Source: Actinomycetota bacterium (GTDB lineage: Bacteria; Actinomycetota; Acidimicrobiia; Acidimicrobiales; JAMCPL01). Taken from it: a stretch of DNA of 64,000 bases. Positions 44,621-52,633 of this stretch are shown here, in pieces. The DNA lies in the NCBI GenBank assembly GCA_023379675.1, contig JAMCPL010000001.1, positions 1 through 64,000 of the forward strand, read 5' to 3'. The first letter of the stretch is position 1; every line of letters begins with the position of its first letter. The position numbers and the translations under genes were made by a program. The notes beneath the pieces were generated by a model. The model saw only the letters and a program-made list of their open reading frames with translations. It had not been told where the DNA came from and made no database searches.

Positions 44621-45952
44621 TCACGCATCCATGAGGACATCCAGCGAGTCAGCCAGTACGCTAATCACCTTGCCAACCTCCTCTTCTGTAATAGTGAGCG
44701 GCAGCACCAGCACGACCACGTCACCCAAAGGACGCAGAAGGACGCCTCGCTTCACGGCATTGCCGCACACTTTGCGACCCCACCGGTGATCACGACCCGG
44801 CGAATCCAGCTCTATCCCAGCCATCAGCCCCTGGTGGCGTATTTCCTTTACCGCTCTGTGGCCGGCTACATGCTGATCGAGCAATTCACTCAACTGCGCC
44901 GTCCTGGCAGCGACATTGTCCAGCACCTTCCAGTTCTCCATCAGCTCCAGATGCTTCAGCGCCACAGCGGCACAGAGTGCGTTACCACCATAGGAATGTC
45001 CATGATAGAAGGTCCGGGGCCCGAGATCGGCGCCAAGGAACTCCGCATAGACCGGTTCCGTCACCACGGTTGCCGACATGGGCAGGTACCCCCCGGTAAG
45101 GCCTTTCCCGATACACAGGATGTCCGGCTGGATGCCACAGATCTCCGATGCAAACATGGCGCCCGTCCGACCAAACCCCGTGGCAACCTCATCGGCCACG
45201 AAGAGAACTCCCGCTCCGGCACATGCCTCCCTGAACGACAATACATCCTCCGGTCTGGCGATCATCATGCCTGACGCACCTTGGACCAGTGGCTCCACCA
45301 CAGCGCAGCATATGTCGTTCGCATGGGCATCCAGCATCAAGAGAGCCTGATCGAGCCACCCAGGATCTCCGTATCCTGGTGTACGCAAAGTTGCAAACCG
45401 TAGGGGATCGAAAATGGCACTCTCGAAACCGGAATCGCCCAACGACATAGCACCAACGGTATCGCCGTGGTAAGCATCACCTAAGGCAAGAAACCTCTGC
45501 CTACCTCTTTCACCCCTGTTGACGTAGTACTGGAAAGCAATCTTCAAGGCTTGCTCCACAGCGCTCGCCCCATCGGAAGCAAAGAGGAAATGAGGTCCAT
45601 CCACCGGAACTACACGAGACAGCGCTTCTGCAAGTTGCACCACCACAGTGCTGCCGTTTCCCAGCATGGTAGCGTGCGCCACCTTGCCCAACTGTTCCAC
45701 CAGCGCATCATCAAGTTCCTTGACGCGATGTCCTAGCGTATTCACCCACAGTGATGATATTGCATCAATGTACTTGTGACCATCCACATCGATCAGCTCA
45801 CGCCCTTCAGCCATATCCACCATGACTGGGTAATTCTCCCGGTAAGTTGCCATTTGCGTAAAGCCATGCCAGACCAGGCTGGAATCACGATCTATCCAAT
45901 CGATAGCTCGTGGTTCGGTATCAATCGCTATGGGTTGTTCCCCGGAGTTCAT
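44621..45952 (-). CDS. bioA: Adenosylmethionine-8-amino-7-oxononanoate aminotransferase BioA
   Basis: A 443-residue class III aminotransferase that forms 7,8-diaminopelargonate with SAM as donor. DRDSSLVWHGFTQMATYRENYPVMV (the Trp/Tyr-rich substrate entrance of BioA), DGHKYIDAISSLWVNTLGHR, FLALGDAYHGDTVGAMSLG, VADEVATGFGRTG and the PLP-lysine motif DILCIGKGLTGGYLP support the call. ATG 45952 overlaps the stop codon of the upstream GNAT gene as ATGA, so I prefer it to the in-frame start at 46036. It is translationally coupled to the GNAT gene and followed by bioF. Confidence 0.95.
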   Translation of the reverse strand: MNSGEQPIAIDTEPRAIDWIDRDSSLVWHGFTQMATYRENYPVMVDMAEGRELIDVDGHKYIDAISSLWVNTLGHRVKELDDALVEQLGKVAHATMLGNGSTVVVQLAEALSRVVPVDGPHFLFASDGASAVEQALKIAFQYYVNRGERGRQRFLALGDAYHGDTVGAMSLGDSGFESAIFDPLRFATLRTPGYGDPGWLDQALLMLDAHANDICCAVVEPLVQGASGMMIARPEDVLSFREACAGAGVLFVADEVATGFGRTGAMFASEICGIQPDILCIGKGLTGGYLPMSATVVTEPVYAEFLGADLGPRTFYHGHSYGGNALCAAVALKHLELMENWKVLDNVAARTAQLSELLDQHVAGHRAVKEIRHQGLMAGIELDSPGRDHRWGRKVCGNAVKRGVLLRPLGDVVVLVLPLTITEEEVGKVISVLADSLDVLMDA

Positions 45953-46575
45953 TGATCCGGAAGCCACTTGCTCATCAGAAGTCCCGACTGCACCCATTCC
46001 TCGACAGTCATTGCATAACGCACATGATCCTCCCATACTCCATTGATCTCGAGAAAACGCTCTGCTATGCCCTCTATCCTCAAGCCCAATTTTTCAGCCA
46101 CTCTCCTGCTCGCTCCGTTACGCGGAACGATCGCTATCTCGATCCTGTGCAAACCGAGCACCTCGAAAGCGAAGCGCATCACGAGGCAGGTCGCTTCTGG
46201 CGCTATGCCCTGACCTGCGAATCTCTGATCGACCCAGTAGCCGATATATGCACTCTGAAATGGCCCCCTCTGGATGGATGATATGGTGACCTCGCCAGCA
46301 AAGACATCCCCGATAAAAGATCCGAAGCCATATCCTGATCCCAGCTGCCTCTCCCTCTCCCGTGAAGACAGGCGCGCCTGGAAACTTGTCCAATCTTCTG
46401 CCGCCATGCCGGCACCGGCAGGCCTCGGCTCCCATGGCCTCAACCACTCCCTGCACCTCGAACGGGATTCCCTCCATGCCTCGAAATCGCGTACTTCCAG
46501 CTGCCTCAACAGTACACGCCGACCTTCCAGGCGAAACCCACCCCCTGCCTCCACGTCATGCCTAGCCAATTTCAT
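45949..46575 (-). CDS. GNAT acetyltransferase (RimJ/RimL type)
   Basis: A 208-residue protein starting at ATG 46575 behind AGGTAGGGA. The family block GRRVLLRQLEVRDFEAW, SAYIGYWVDQRFAGQGIAPEATCLVMRFAFEVLGLHRIEIAIVPRNGASRRVAEKLGLRIEG (acetyl-CoA-binding helix and strand) is typical of RimJ/RimL ribosomal-protein or small-molecule N-acetyltransferases. The reading frame extends further upstream (to 47037), but that part antisenses another gene and lacks family similarity. It is the first gene of the biotin run, overlapping bioA by 4 bp; a link with biotin synthesis is not otherwise apparent. Confidence 0.88.
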   Translation of the reverse strand: MKLARHDVEAGGGFRLEGRRVLLRQLEVRDFEAWRESRSRCREWLRPWEPRPAGAGMAAEDWTSFQARLSSRERERQLGSGYGFGSFIGDVFAGEVTISSIQRGPFQSAYIGYWVDQRFAGQGIAPEATCLVMRFAFEVLGLHRIEIAIVPRNGASRRVAEKLGLRIEGIAERFLEINGVWEDHVRYAMTVEEWVQSGLLMSKWLPDQ

Positions 46576-46683
46576 GTGTTCCCTACCTGGTAATCCAAGT
46601 GCCGTATGCGGCAGGCTATACCCATAGACAGATAATCCCTTAAAAGAGCACAAGGATGCAAGACAAGCGGTGCAGAAATAGGC

Positions 46684-46689
46684 TAATCT
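46684..46689 (+). promoter_or_regulatory. -10 box TAATCT of the 46.7-50.4 kb cassette
   Basis: TAATCT ends 6 nt before GTG 46696, without a Shine-Dalgarno sequence. Confidence 0.5.
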
Positions 46690-46695
46690 GCTTCC

Positions 46696-47406
46696 GTGCA
46701 TACTAAGCAGGTACCAGGGTGGATCCATCGCATAGGCGCATCCATGCTCAGCAATTCTGTCTATCGTAAATCGATTATAAATCAATTCCACTGGCTGTAT
46801 TACAACGCACCGGATACGTGGCTCACCACTACCTGGATGGGCATCCCTACTCAAAAGTGTCCACTTGACATGTGGATATACCAGGAGATCATCTTCGATC
46901 TCCGACCGGATCTTCTCATAGAGACCGGCACCGCTTACGGAGGGAGCGCCCTGTTCTTCGCCACTCTCATGGACACGATCGGGAAAGGCGACGTAGCCAC
47001 CATTGACATCCTCGATACACCCGGCCGTCCCGCACACCCCCGCATCACCTATATACGATCATCCTCCACGTCCGAAGAAGGCATTGACCAGCTACGCATC
47101 CTTGCATCGAAATGCGAGACCGTCATGGTAATACTCGACTCCGATCATTCCAGAGACCACGTCGCAAAAGAGCTGGAACTATATGCAGACCTGGTCACTC
47201 CTGACTCATACTTGGTGGTGGAGGACACCAATGTGAACGGCCACCCGGTCAATAGGACACACGGTCCTGGCCCCATGGAGGCACTGGATCGTTTCCTTGC
47301 TTCGAGAAACGACTTCTACAGAGACAGGAACAGAGAGCGTTACCTCATGACGTTCAACCCAAAGGGGTTCCTGAGACGTGCAAAACAGAGTGCTGGAGTA
47401 CTATAA
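46696..47406 (+). CDS. Cephalosporin-hydroxylase-like (CmcI family) protein
   Basis: A 236-residue protein with a Rossmann-type fold. LLIETGTAYGGSALFFATLMDTIG is the SAM-binding glycine loop of CmcI-like proteins; VATIDILD supplies the acidic residue, and MVILDSDHSRDHVAKELELYADLV and YLVVEDTNVNGHPV match the downstream conserved blocks of that family. Many members lie in surface-polysaccharide loci and are thought to be sugar methyltransferases, not hydroxylases. It is the first gene of a cassette with a GT2 enzyme and a methyltransferase-GT2 fusion. GTG 46696 is probably leaderless. Confidence 0.88.
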   Translation: MHTKQVPGWIHRIGASMLSNSVYRKSIINQFHWLYYNAPDTWLTTTWMGIPTQKCPLDMWIYQEIIFDLRPDLLIETGTAYGGSALFFATLMDTIGKGDVATIDILDTPGRPAHPRITYIRSSSTSEEGIDQLRILASKCETVMVILDSDHSRDHVAKELELYADLVTPDSYLVVEDTNVNGHPVNRTHGPGPMEALDRFLASRNDFYRDRNRERYLMTFNPKGFLRRAKQSAGVL

Positions 47407-47407
47407 A

Positions 47408-48322
47408 GTGTTACAGTTGCCATCCATGCGCGTGCAGGTTATCCTTTACTCCCAGCCGGAAGATGTAGTGGAATCTTGTATAGAAAGCATTTCCGTATCC
47501 CTTGGGAACGCAAGATCAAAGAGACTCATCGCCGGGTCGTCCATTATCCTGGGAGACTGTTCCGGCTCTCCGTGCTTGGCAAATGCCACGGTGGAGCGCA
47601 TGAAGGAAGATGCAACCGCAGCCGGCATAGACCATCTGGAATATACCCATTTTGGTCGGAACCTGGGTTTCGGAGGCGGGCATAACCGCCTCGTGGAAGG
47701 AGCGCATGAGGATCTGTTGCTGATCTTGAACCCCGATACTTATTCGAGTCCTCTCCTCGTCGAGGAAATGGTATCAGCGTGCCAGGATGCCTCGGTAGGC
47801 ATTGTGGATGCCAAGCAACTCCCCCTGGAGCATCCCAAGTCCTATGACCCTGTCACGATGGACACCAGCTGGGCACTCGGAGCCTGCATGATGATACGCA
47901 CTTCCGTCATGACAGGTATCGGTGGATTCGATGATAAGTCATTCTTTCTCTACTGTGAAGATGTGGATCTGTCCTGGCGCGCCCGGCTGCACGGTTGGCG
48001 TGTCGTCCACCAGCCTCATGCGAAAATATTCCATGACAAGCATCTGACCGGAGATGGGATGTTCGTACCGGCAGAGACAGAGCCGGAGAACTCGGCTGAA
48101 TCGAGCCTCGTGCTCGCTTACAAGTACTCACGTGATGACATAGTGGACAAGATGGTGGATGCCTTCCTGCATTCACCTGCACATTTTCATCGTAAGGCAG
48201 TGAATAGGTTCAACCAGCGTCGCCTCTCAGGAGACCTGCCGGCCCGGATAGACCAGGACCACAGTGTAGGGCAGTTTGTCGGGTTCGACTTTGCCGAGCA
48301 TAATTTCTCCTATGCAGATTGA
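47408..48322 (+). CDS. GT2 glycosyltransferase (rhamnosyltransferase-like)
   Basis: A 304-residue enzyme of the GT2 family. The N-terminal nucleotide-sugar half has GRNLGFGGGHNRLVEG and LLILNPDTY (DXD-like NPD); the acceptor half has LGACMMIRTSVMTGIGGFDDKSFFLYCEDVDLSWRARLHGWRVV, typical of WbbL-like rhamnosyltransferases. GTG 47408, 2 nt after the previous stop, has GGAG at 47395-47398 (9 nt spacing); GTG 47378 and ATG 47426 are the alternatives. It belongs to the 46.7-50.4 kb cassette. Confidence 0.88.
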   Translation: MLQLPSMRVQVILYSQPEDVVESCIESISVSLGNARSKRLIAGSSIILGDCSGSPCLANATVERMKEDATAAGIDHLEYTHFGRNLGFGGGHNRLVEGAHEDLLLILNPDTYSSPLLVEEMVSACQDASVGIVDAKQLPLEHPKSYDPVTMDTSWALGACMMIRTSVMTGIGGFDDKSFFLYCEDVDLSWRARLHGWRVVHQPHAKIFHDKHLTGDGMFVPAETEPENSAESSLVLAYKYSRDDIVDKMVDAFLHSPAHFHRKAVNRFNQRRLSGDLPARIDQDHSVGQFVGFDFAEHNFSYAD

Positions 48323-50417
48323 TCCCGCACAGAAAGATCTAGTCCAGGCAAGTCCCACACAGGGTGGTGCAGTCCAGGGTGGTGCAGTCCAGGGTGGTGC
48401 AGTCCAGGGTGGCTCGTCACGGTACAGGTTCGGATACAGTGAAGATTCCCTCTACAGCCAGCTAATGAGCCTGGTTGAACGCCACCTTACCGGCGGCGGG
48501 CTCGTGGTGGACATCGGCTGCGGATGGGGGGCGGTTGCCGAAAGGTGCCGTGAGATCGGCCTGGACTATCTTGGCTGCGATGTGGACCCGGAGGGACTGG
48601 TGGATCTGAGCAACCGGGGTTTTGAAACAGCGTTGATGGATGTATCGGACGTACGCAGTTTTGTGGAGTTACTGCACCGCCAGGTGAAGGGCAGGAAAGT
48701 GGCAGCGTTCTTCCTACTGGACGTCCTCGAGCATCTTGTCACCGGCAAACAGCTCCTAATGGCCTTGGCCACTCTGGCCGCTGCAGGACCGGAAACGACT
48801 ACATACCATGGGGCCCGGCTGGTAATGAGCGTACCAAATGTGGCCCACTACGAACTTGCCGCCAAGCTCCTGATGGGCAGGTTCGATGTCACACCGTCCG
48901 GACTGCTCGATGATACCCATGTCGTCTTTTACACCAGCAGGCGCCTGGAGGAGGTCACGCGAAGGGCAGGATGGATGGAACTAGCCAGGGATGACTTTGT
49001 CATGTACGAAAGTGATCAGCGCTTCCCCCCGGAGGCGGCGATGCTGGCGCCTTCTACACCACTCAGGCAGTTCCTTGCAGGCATCAGGCAAGCTGCGGAC
49101 GGATTCGCCTTCGTCAATCAGTTTGTCAGGATATATACGCCTGCCAACCCACCGGTACCGGCGGCGCCCGTCACGGAGGGTGTGGGGGTTTCGAGTGACG
49201 TGGGGGGGTTGCCGTCTCGACCAATACTTGACAAGCAGAGCTTCACCAACCAGGTATTCGCAACGGTGCTCGTACGCACCACGGGATCCCGGATGGGCAC
49301 ATTACACGATACCTTGCTGTCACTGGCGGCCCAGAGCTACGACGATTTCGAGGTGCTGGTACTCTGCCACAACACTCCTGCCCAAGTGTTCGACGCAATA
49401 AGCAATCTCGTCAGCCAGTTCTCGCCCACCTTCTCCAATCGCGTCAAGGTCGTAGCCGTCAGCGGCGGGGGTCGTAGCCGCCCGCTCAATGCTGGCATCT
49501 CTCTCGCCAAAGGACGCTACACCATCATCCTTGATGATGATGACCTGGCATTTCCTGGCTGGATGGCTGAGTTCCACAGGCTCGCTGATATTTGGCCGGG
49601 AATGGTCCTCCGGCTCGGCGTAGCCGAACAACACATGGAGGACCAGCCCGGCCCGGGAGGTAAATTATATTACCATGCCATCAGCCGTCCGCGCTGCCCA
49701 TATCCAAAAAAATTCGATCTCCTCTCTCACCTGCACGAAAACCGTACACCTCCGTGCGCTCTGGCTTATCCCACTCCGTTCTTCCAGTACCTTGGGTTTC
49801 GCTTCGGCGAAGACCTTCCCGTACTCGAAGATTGGGATATCCTTGTACAGGCTGCAGAGCTTTGCGGGGTGGCCGACTCCATGGAAGTATGCACCTTGTA
49901 CCGTCATTGGAACGGTGGCGATCAATCGACCGCCATCCACGCACCGGCAGAGTGGATGGAAACGCGCCAGGAGATCCTGTCTCGCCTGGAGTCGCGACCC
50001 ATCTTGCTTCCGCCTGGATATGTAAGAGAAGTTCACAAGCTGGATGACCTGGAACGGATCTGCCGCAGATTGCACAACGAGAGGACGCGCCTTCTCGCCG
50101 AGGTGGCCAAAGCCCGGCAGCAGGGCGTAGGCGTAGAAGACTCAGCTAGTGGGAACGCAAGGGCAAATCAGGCGGCCACCCTTGCCAGTGCCGTTGCAGG
50201 ACTGGATACAACAAGGGGGCGTCCGGCAGGTACCGTGGATATCTCGGGAACCACACCCCAAGGACTAGGATATGCTTCATGGGCCGATGTTGCAGCCGCT
50301 CTAGCCGCCGAACTGGTCCAGGTAAAATCATCCAAGGGATGGCGACTCACCGAACCGGTGAGGGCGGCAGGAAAGGCGGCGCGCAGGCTGGCTGCGCTAT
50401 TCGCGCCAAGACGGTAA
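48312..50417 (+). CDS. Methyltransferase-glycosyltransferase fusion protein
   Basis: About 701 residues. After a QGGAV repeat near the N-terminus, a class I SAM methyltransferase occupies about 35-200 (VVDIGCGWGAVAERC, LGCDVDPEG, FFLLDVLEHL). A GT2 domain follows at about 310-550 (FATVLVRTTGSRMGTLHDTLLSLAAQSYDDFEVLVLCHN ... ISLAKGRYTIILDDDDLAFPGW). A C-terminal helical region (LDDLERICRRLHNERTRLLAEVAKAR) looks like a coiled coil. Such proteins may build and methylate a surface glycan in one chain. The start is uncertain: ATG 48312, or TTG 48276 with weak GTAGGG. It overlaps the preceding GT2 gene by 11 bp from ATG 48312. Confidence 0.85.
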   Translation: MQIDPAQKDLVQASPTQGGAVQGGAVQGGAVQGGSSRYRFGYSEDSLYSQLMSLVERHLTGGGLVVDIGCGWGAVAERCREIGLDYLGCDVDPEGLVDLSNRGFETALMDVSDVRSFVELLHRQVKGRKVAAFFLLDVLEHLVTGKQLLMALATLAAAGPETTTYHGARLVMSVPNVAHYELAAKLLMGRFDVTPSGLLDDTHVVFYTSRRLEEVTRRAGWMELARDDFVMYESDQRFPPEAAMLAPSTPLRQFLAGIRQAADGFAFVNQFVRIYTPANPPVPAAPVTEGVGVSSDVGGLPSRPILDKQSFTNQVFATVLVRTTGSRMGTLHDTLLSLAAQSYDDFEVLVLCHNTPAQVFDAISNLVSQFSPTFSNRVKVVAVSGGGRSRPLNAGISLAKGRYTIILDDDDLAFPGWMAEFHRLADIWPGMVLRLGVAEQHMEDQPGPGGKLYYHAISRPRCPYPKKFDLLSHLHENRTPPCALAYPTPFFQYLGFRFGEDLPVLEDWDILVQAAELCGVADSMEVCTLYRHWNGGDQSTAIHAPAEWMETRQEILSRLESRPILLPPGYVREVHKLDDLERICRRLHNERTRLLAEVAKARQQGVGVEDSASGNARANQAATLASAVAGLDTTRGRPAGTVDISGTTPQGLGYASWADVAAALAAELVQVKSSKGWRLTEPVRAAGKAARRLAALFAPRR
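48363..48407 (+). repeat. 15-bp tandem repeat, three copies
   Basis: GGTGGTGCAGTCCAG is repeated three times exactly (48363-48377, 48378-48392, 48393-48407) and encodes GGAVQ units near the N-terminus of the fusion protein. Copy-number changes would keep the frame. Confidence 0.95.
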
Positions 50418-50424
50418 TGGTGAA

Positions 50425-50454
50425 ACGGGCAAGGCTGCGTGCAACTCTGCCCGT
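50425..50454. terminator. Possible bidirectional hairpin between convergent genes
   Basis: ACGGGCA (50425-50431) and TGCCCGT (50448-50454) can form a 7-bp stem with a 16-base loop, just after the stop codon of the fusion gene and before the ppx stop. There is no T-tract on either side, so it is a weak terminator candidate. Confidence 0.3.
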
Positions 50455-50509
50455 AACCCAGGGATCGCCACAGGCCTGCTGAAACCGCATGGAATCCTCA
50501 ACAGCTGGA

Positions 50510-51541
50510 TCACCCGAACAGGCTGCGGGCAATCCCGTCCAATATATCACTCTCCGACACAATGCACTGATGGCGACCAAACACTTTCATAGCCTCATCC
50601 AGGATGATCGCGCCACCTGCTATCACGTCTTCCCGGCCTTTCACCATTCCTGCATGCGCCAGCCTTGCCGATGCAGGCTCCGACGCAAGGGTAACCGCCC
50701 AGTCCCTGACCGTAAATCTCTCTAGCACTGAGTGATGTATCTTTTCCCGGTCATAGACCCCAAGACGGCGATCGAGTGCGGCAATGGTGGATACCGTACC
50801 CGCCAACCCGACCATGTAACGTCCCGGCACGCAGCCCGTTATAGCGGAGCGCGCCCCGACAAGCGCTTCCCTGGCAGCGTGACGGGCTTCAAGGATCTCG
50901 CGAGCAATAGGTGGATCATGGTAAAAGTGGCGCTCAGTGAGGCGAACGCAGCCAATGTCCAACGACACCACTGCAACGCCATCAAGATCCGCCAGATTAC
51001 CAAAGATGATTTCCGTGGAACCCCCACCAATGTCTATTACCAGCTGGTAGGTATGGACAAAATCCTGATCGTCTTGCAGGACACCTGGTGCTCCCAGCCC
51101 GAATGGAGCACTTCCGGCAATCCCACGGCTCCCGGCAATCCCGCCAACCTTCCCGCCTTCGGCAATTTCACCAAGTCCAACGACTGCACCAGCGAAAGAA
51201 AGCTTCCCTTCCTCGATACCGTCGAGCAATTCCGGCGCCTTTCCCAAGACGCTCTTTGCTCGATCGAAGAACAGCTCACGATTGGCCGCATCACGCGCAG
51301 CCGAAGTTGCTACGCCCCGAAACCTGGCAACCCCGTAAGAATCCATCACCTGCCTGTAAGTTTCCAGAACATCCACAGTACGATCAATAGCACATGCGGA
51401 TAACGCCCCTGTAGCATCCACACCCTCACCCAAACGAGTAATGACCATGCGCCGTTCGAGTGTCGCTCCTGTAGCCGGATCGGCAACCAGCAGCCTAGTG
51501 GAATTGGTCCCTATGTCGATGGCTGCAACAGGGGAAGTCAC
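50510..51541 (-). CDS. ppx: Exopolyphosphatase / GppA family phosphatase
   Basis: A 343-residue protein of the ASKHA fold: AAIDIGTNSTRLLV (phosphate 1), SAARDAANRELF, and VIDIGGGSTEIIFG (phosphate 2), with VGLAGTVSTIAAL near the C-terminus. It hydrolyses polyphosphate or pppGpp; actinobacterial homologues next to eno-divIC-DUF501 are Ppx2-like. GTG 51541 overlaps the DUF501 stop as GTGA and is used as start. About 35 Gly-rich residues (125-160) interrupt the region between VVGLGEIAEG and YQLVIDIGGG, where relatives are compact. Confidence 0.92.
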   Translation of the reverse strand: MTSPVAAIDIGTNSTRLLVADPATGATLERRMVITRLGEGVDATGALSACAIDRTVDVLETYRQVMDSYGVARFRGVATSAARDAANRELFFDRAKSVLGKAPELLDGIEEGKLSFAGAVVGLGEIAEGGKVGGIAGSRGIAGSAPFGLGAPGVLQDDQDFVHTYQLVIDIGGGSTEIIFGNLADLDGVAVVSLDIGCVRLTERHFYHDPPIAREILEARHAAREALVGARSAITGCVPGRYMVGLAGTVSTIAALDRRLGVYDREKIHHSVLERFTVRDWAVTLASEPASARLAHAGMVKGREDVIAGGAIILDEAMKVFGRHQCIVSESDILDGIARSLFG

Positions 51542-52116
51542 TGCCGGGCCGATCCAGACTCCGCCCGTTCCATCCCAGTATGAATCATCCCAGGCTGAAC
51601 CTTCAGGATCTGGTTTGCTGTACCCATCTGGGAGAAGCACGCCAGCAGTGGCTCCACAGCAAAGTCACTCCTAGCCACACCAAGCATTCCGGCAACCAGC
51701 CTACCGGCCGGGTCTTCCCCTCCCGCCAGATACCAGGCCAGGTGAGCATGAAGGCACTTCACTCCCTGGCGGGTCCCTCCCACTCCCCCCGCTGGTCTCG
51801 GGCCGGCATGATCACCAGGAATCAAACTGTCTCTCAGTATTGCATAGTCCTGATGCGATTTGACAAGTTCGTCTTTGTCGACAGATGCCGCTACGCTCTT
51901 GACCGCTCCGGCGGCCTCCAGGCGAGACACCTGCCGCACAATCTCCTCATCCACCAGCCAGTAAAGAGTTGGCATCGGAGTGCCGTCGTAGAACAGTGGG
52001 AAGTTTTCGAGTACCGTAGGAGCACCCGAAATGCCGGACCACACTACAACCCTTGCTTCCCCTCTCGGCTCCCTCCCCAGCAGTAGGGCTATCCGGTCAT
52101 GGGCCTCCTGGATCAG
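51538..52116 (-). CDS. DUF501 protein, probably starting at CTG
   Basis: The family match DGTPMPTLYWLVDEEIVRQVSRLEAAG and KCLHAHLAWYLAGGEDPAGR identify DUF501, of unknown function. The first canonical start (GTG 52044) would delete part of the conserved N-terminus, since the frame continues upstream as DRIALLLGREPRGEARVVV, which fits the usual LGREPRG start of the family. No ATG, GTG or TTG exists between there and the divIC stop. CTG 52116 overlaps that stop as CTGA and has GGAG 8 nt upstream, so translation probably begins at CTG, giving 192 residues. ppx follows, overlapping by GTGA. Confidence 0.75.
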   Translation of the reverse strand: MIQEAHDRIALLLGREPRGEARVVVWSGISGAPTVLENFPLFYDGTPMPTLYWLVDEEIVRQVSRLEAAGAVKSVAASVDKDELVKSHQDYAILRDSLIPGDHAGPRPAGGVGGTRQGVKCLHAHLAWYLAGGEDPAGRLVAGMLGVARSDFAVEPLLACFSQMGTANQILKVQPGMIHTGMERAESGSARQ

Positions 52117-52631
52117 CGCCAGAACTCCAATGCACTGATCAGCCGATGAAGAAAACCGTGAGATGCTTTCTTGGCGTCCTGGCCTGCCGAGTACCGTACT
52201 GGATGGCCTTCCGCACCGCTTGTGGATAGAGCATTCCCCGCTACGGGAAGGCCCAACAAAGCGTTGGACAGCGGCGAACCCGGCAAGACGGGCGGGGTGG
52301 AAAGAGGTATAGAGTGAATCAGGTGTCCCTCTGGCGAGCCCGACACAACCGGTGCCCTGTTCACGGACGAAGACGATGGGTTGAGTCCGAGGTACTCTAT
52401 CGCCAGTTGCTTAGCTATGCCTGGATTCCGAAGCTGGGCGACTTCTGACCCAAGCGCTCTATTGGTAGTCTGTACCTCCTTCAGCCTGGCGGACATCGAA
52501 GCTATATCTGCCTGCTGGCTGCTCAGAGATCGTAACGGGAAACTTGTAACCACAATCGCAATCCCCAAAGCCACAAGCAAGAAGAACGCTATCCTTGCCT
52601 GCCGCCTCGACCTGGTCATCTCCCTGGTCAA
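52113..52631 (-). CDS. Septum formation initiator DivIC/FtsB family
   Basis: About 172 residues. A basic N-terminus (TRSRRQAR) is followed by a membrane helix (IAFFLLVALGIAIVVTSFPL), a coiled coil (SSQQADIASMSARLKEVQTTNRALGSEVAQLRNPG) and the AKQLAIEYLGLNP motif, the DivIC/FtsB signature. The last 85 residues are a Ser/Pro-rich tail not usual in the family. It acts in the division complex linking FtsL and FtsQ. The start is uncertain; TTG 52631 has GGGAG 8 nt upstream, and GTG 52646 is an alternative. It follows eno and overlaps DUF501. Confidence 0.85.
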   Translation of the reverse strand: MTREMTRSRRQARIAFFLLVALGIAIVVTSFPLRSLSSQQADIASMSARLKEVQTTNRALGSEVAQLRNPGIAKQLAIEYLGLNPSSSSVNRAPVVSGSPEGHLIHSIPLSTPPVLPGSPLSNALLGLPVAGNALSTSGAEGHPVRYSAGQDAKKASHGFLHRLISALEFWR

Positions 52632-52633
52632 GA

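Noticed and set aside
44351..45274. A 307-residue open frame on the plus strand
   Set aside because: It lies wholly antisense to bioF and bioA, both of which are complete and recognisable, and its translation has no domain signature.
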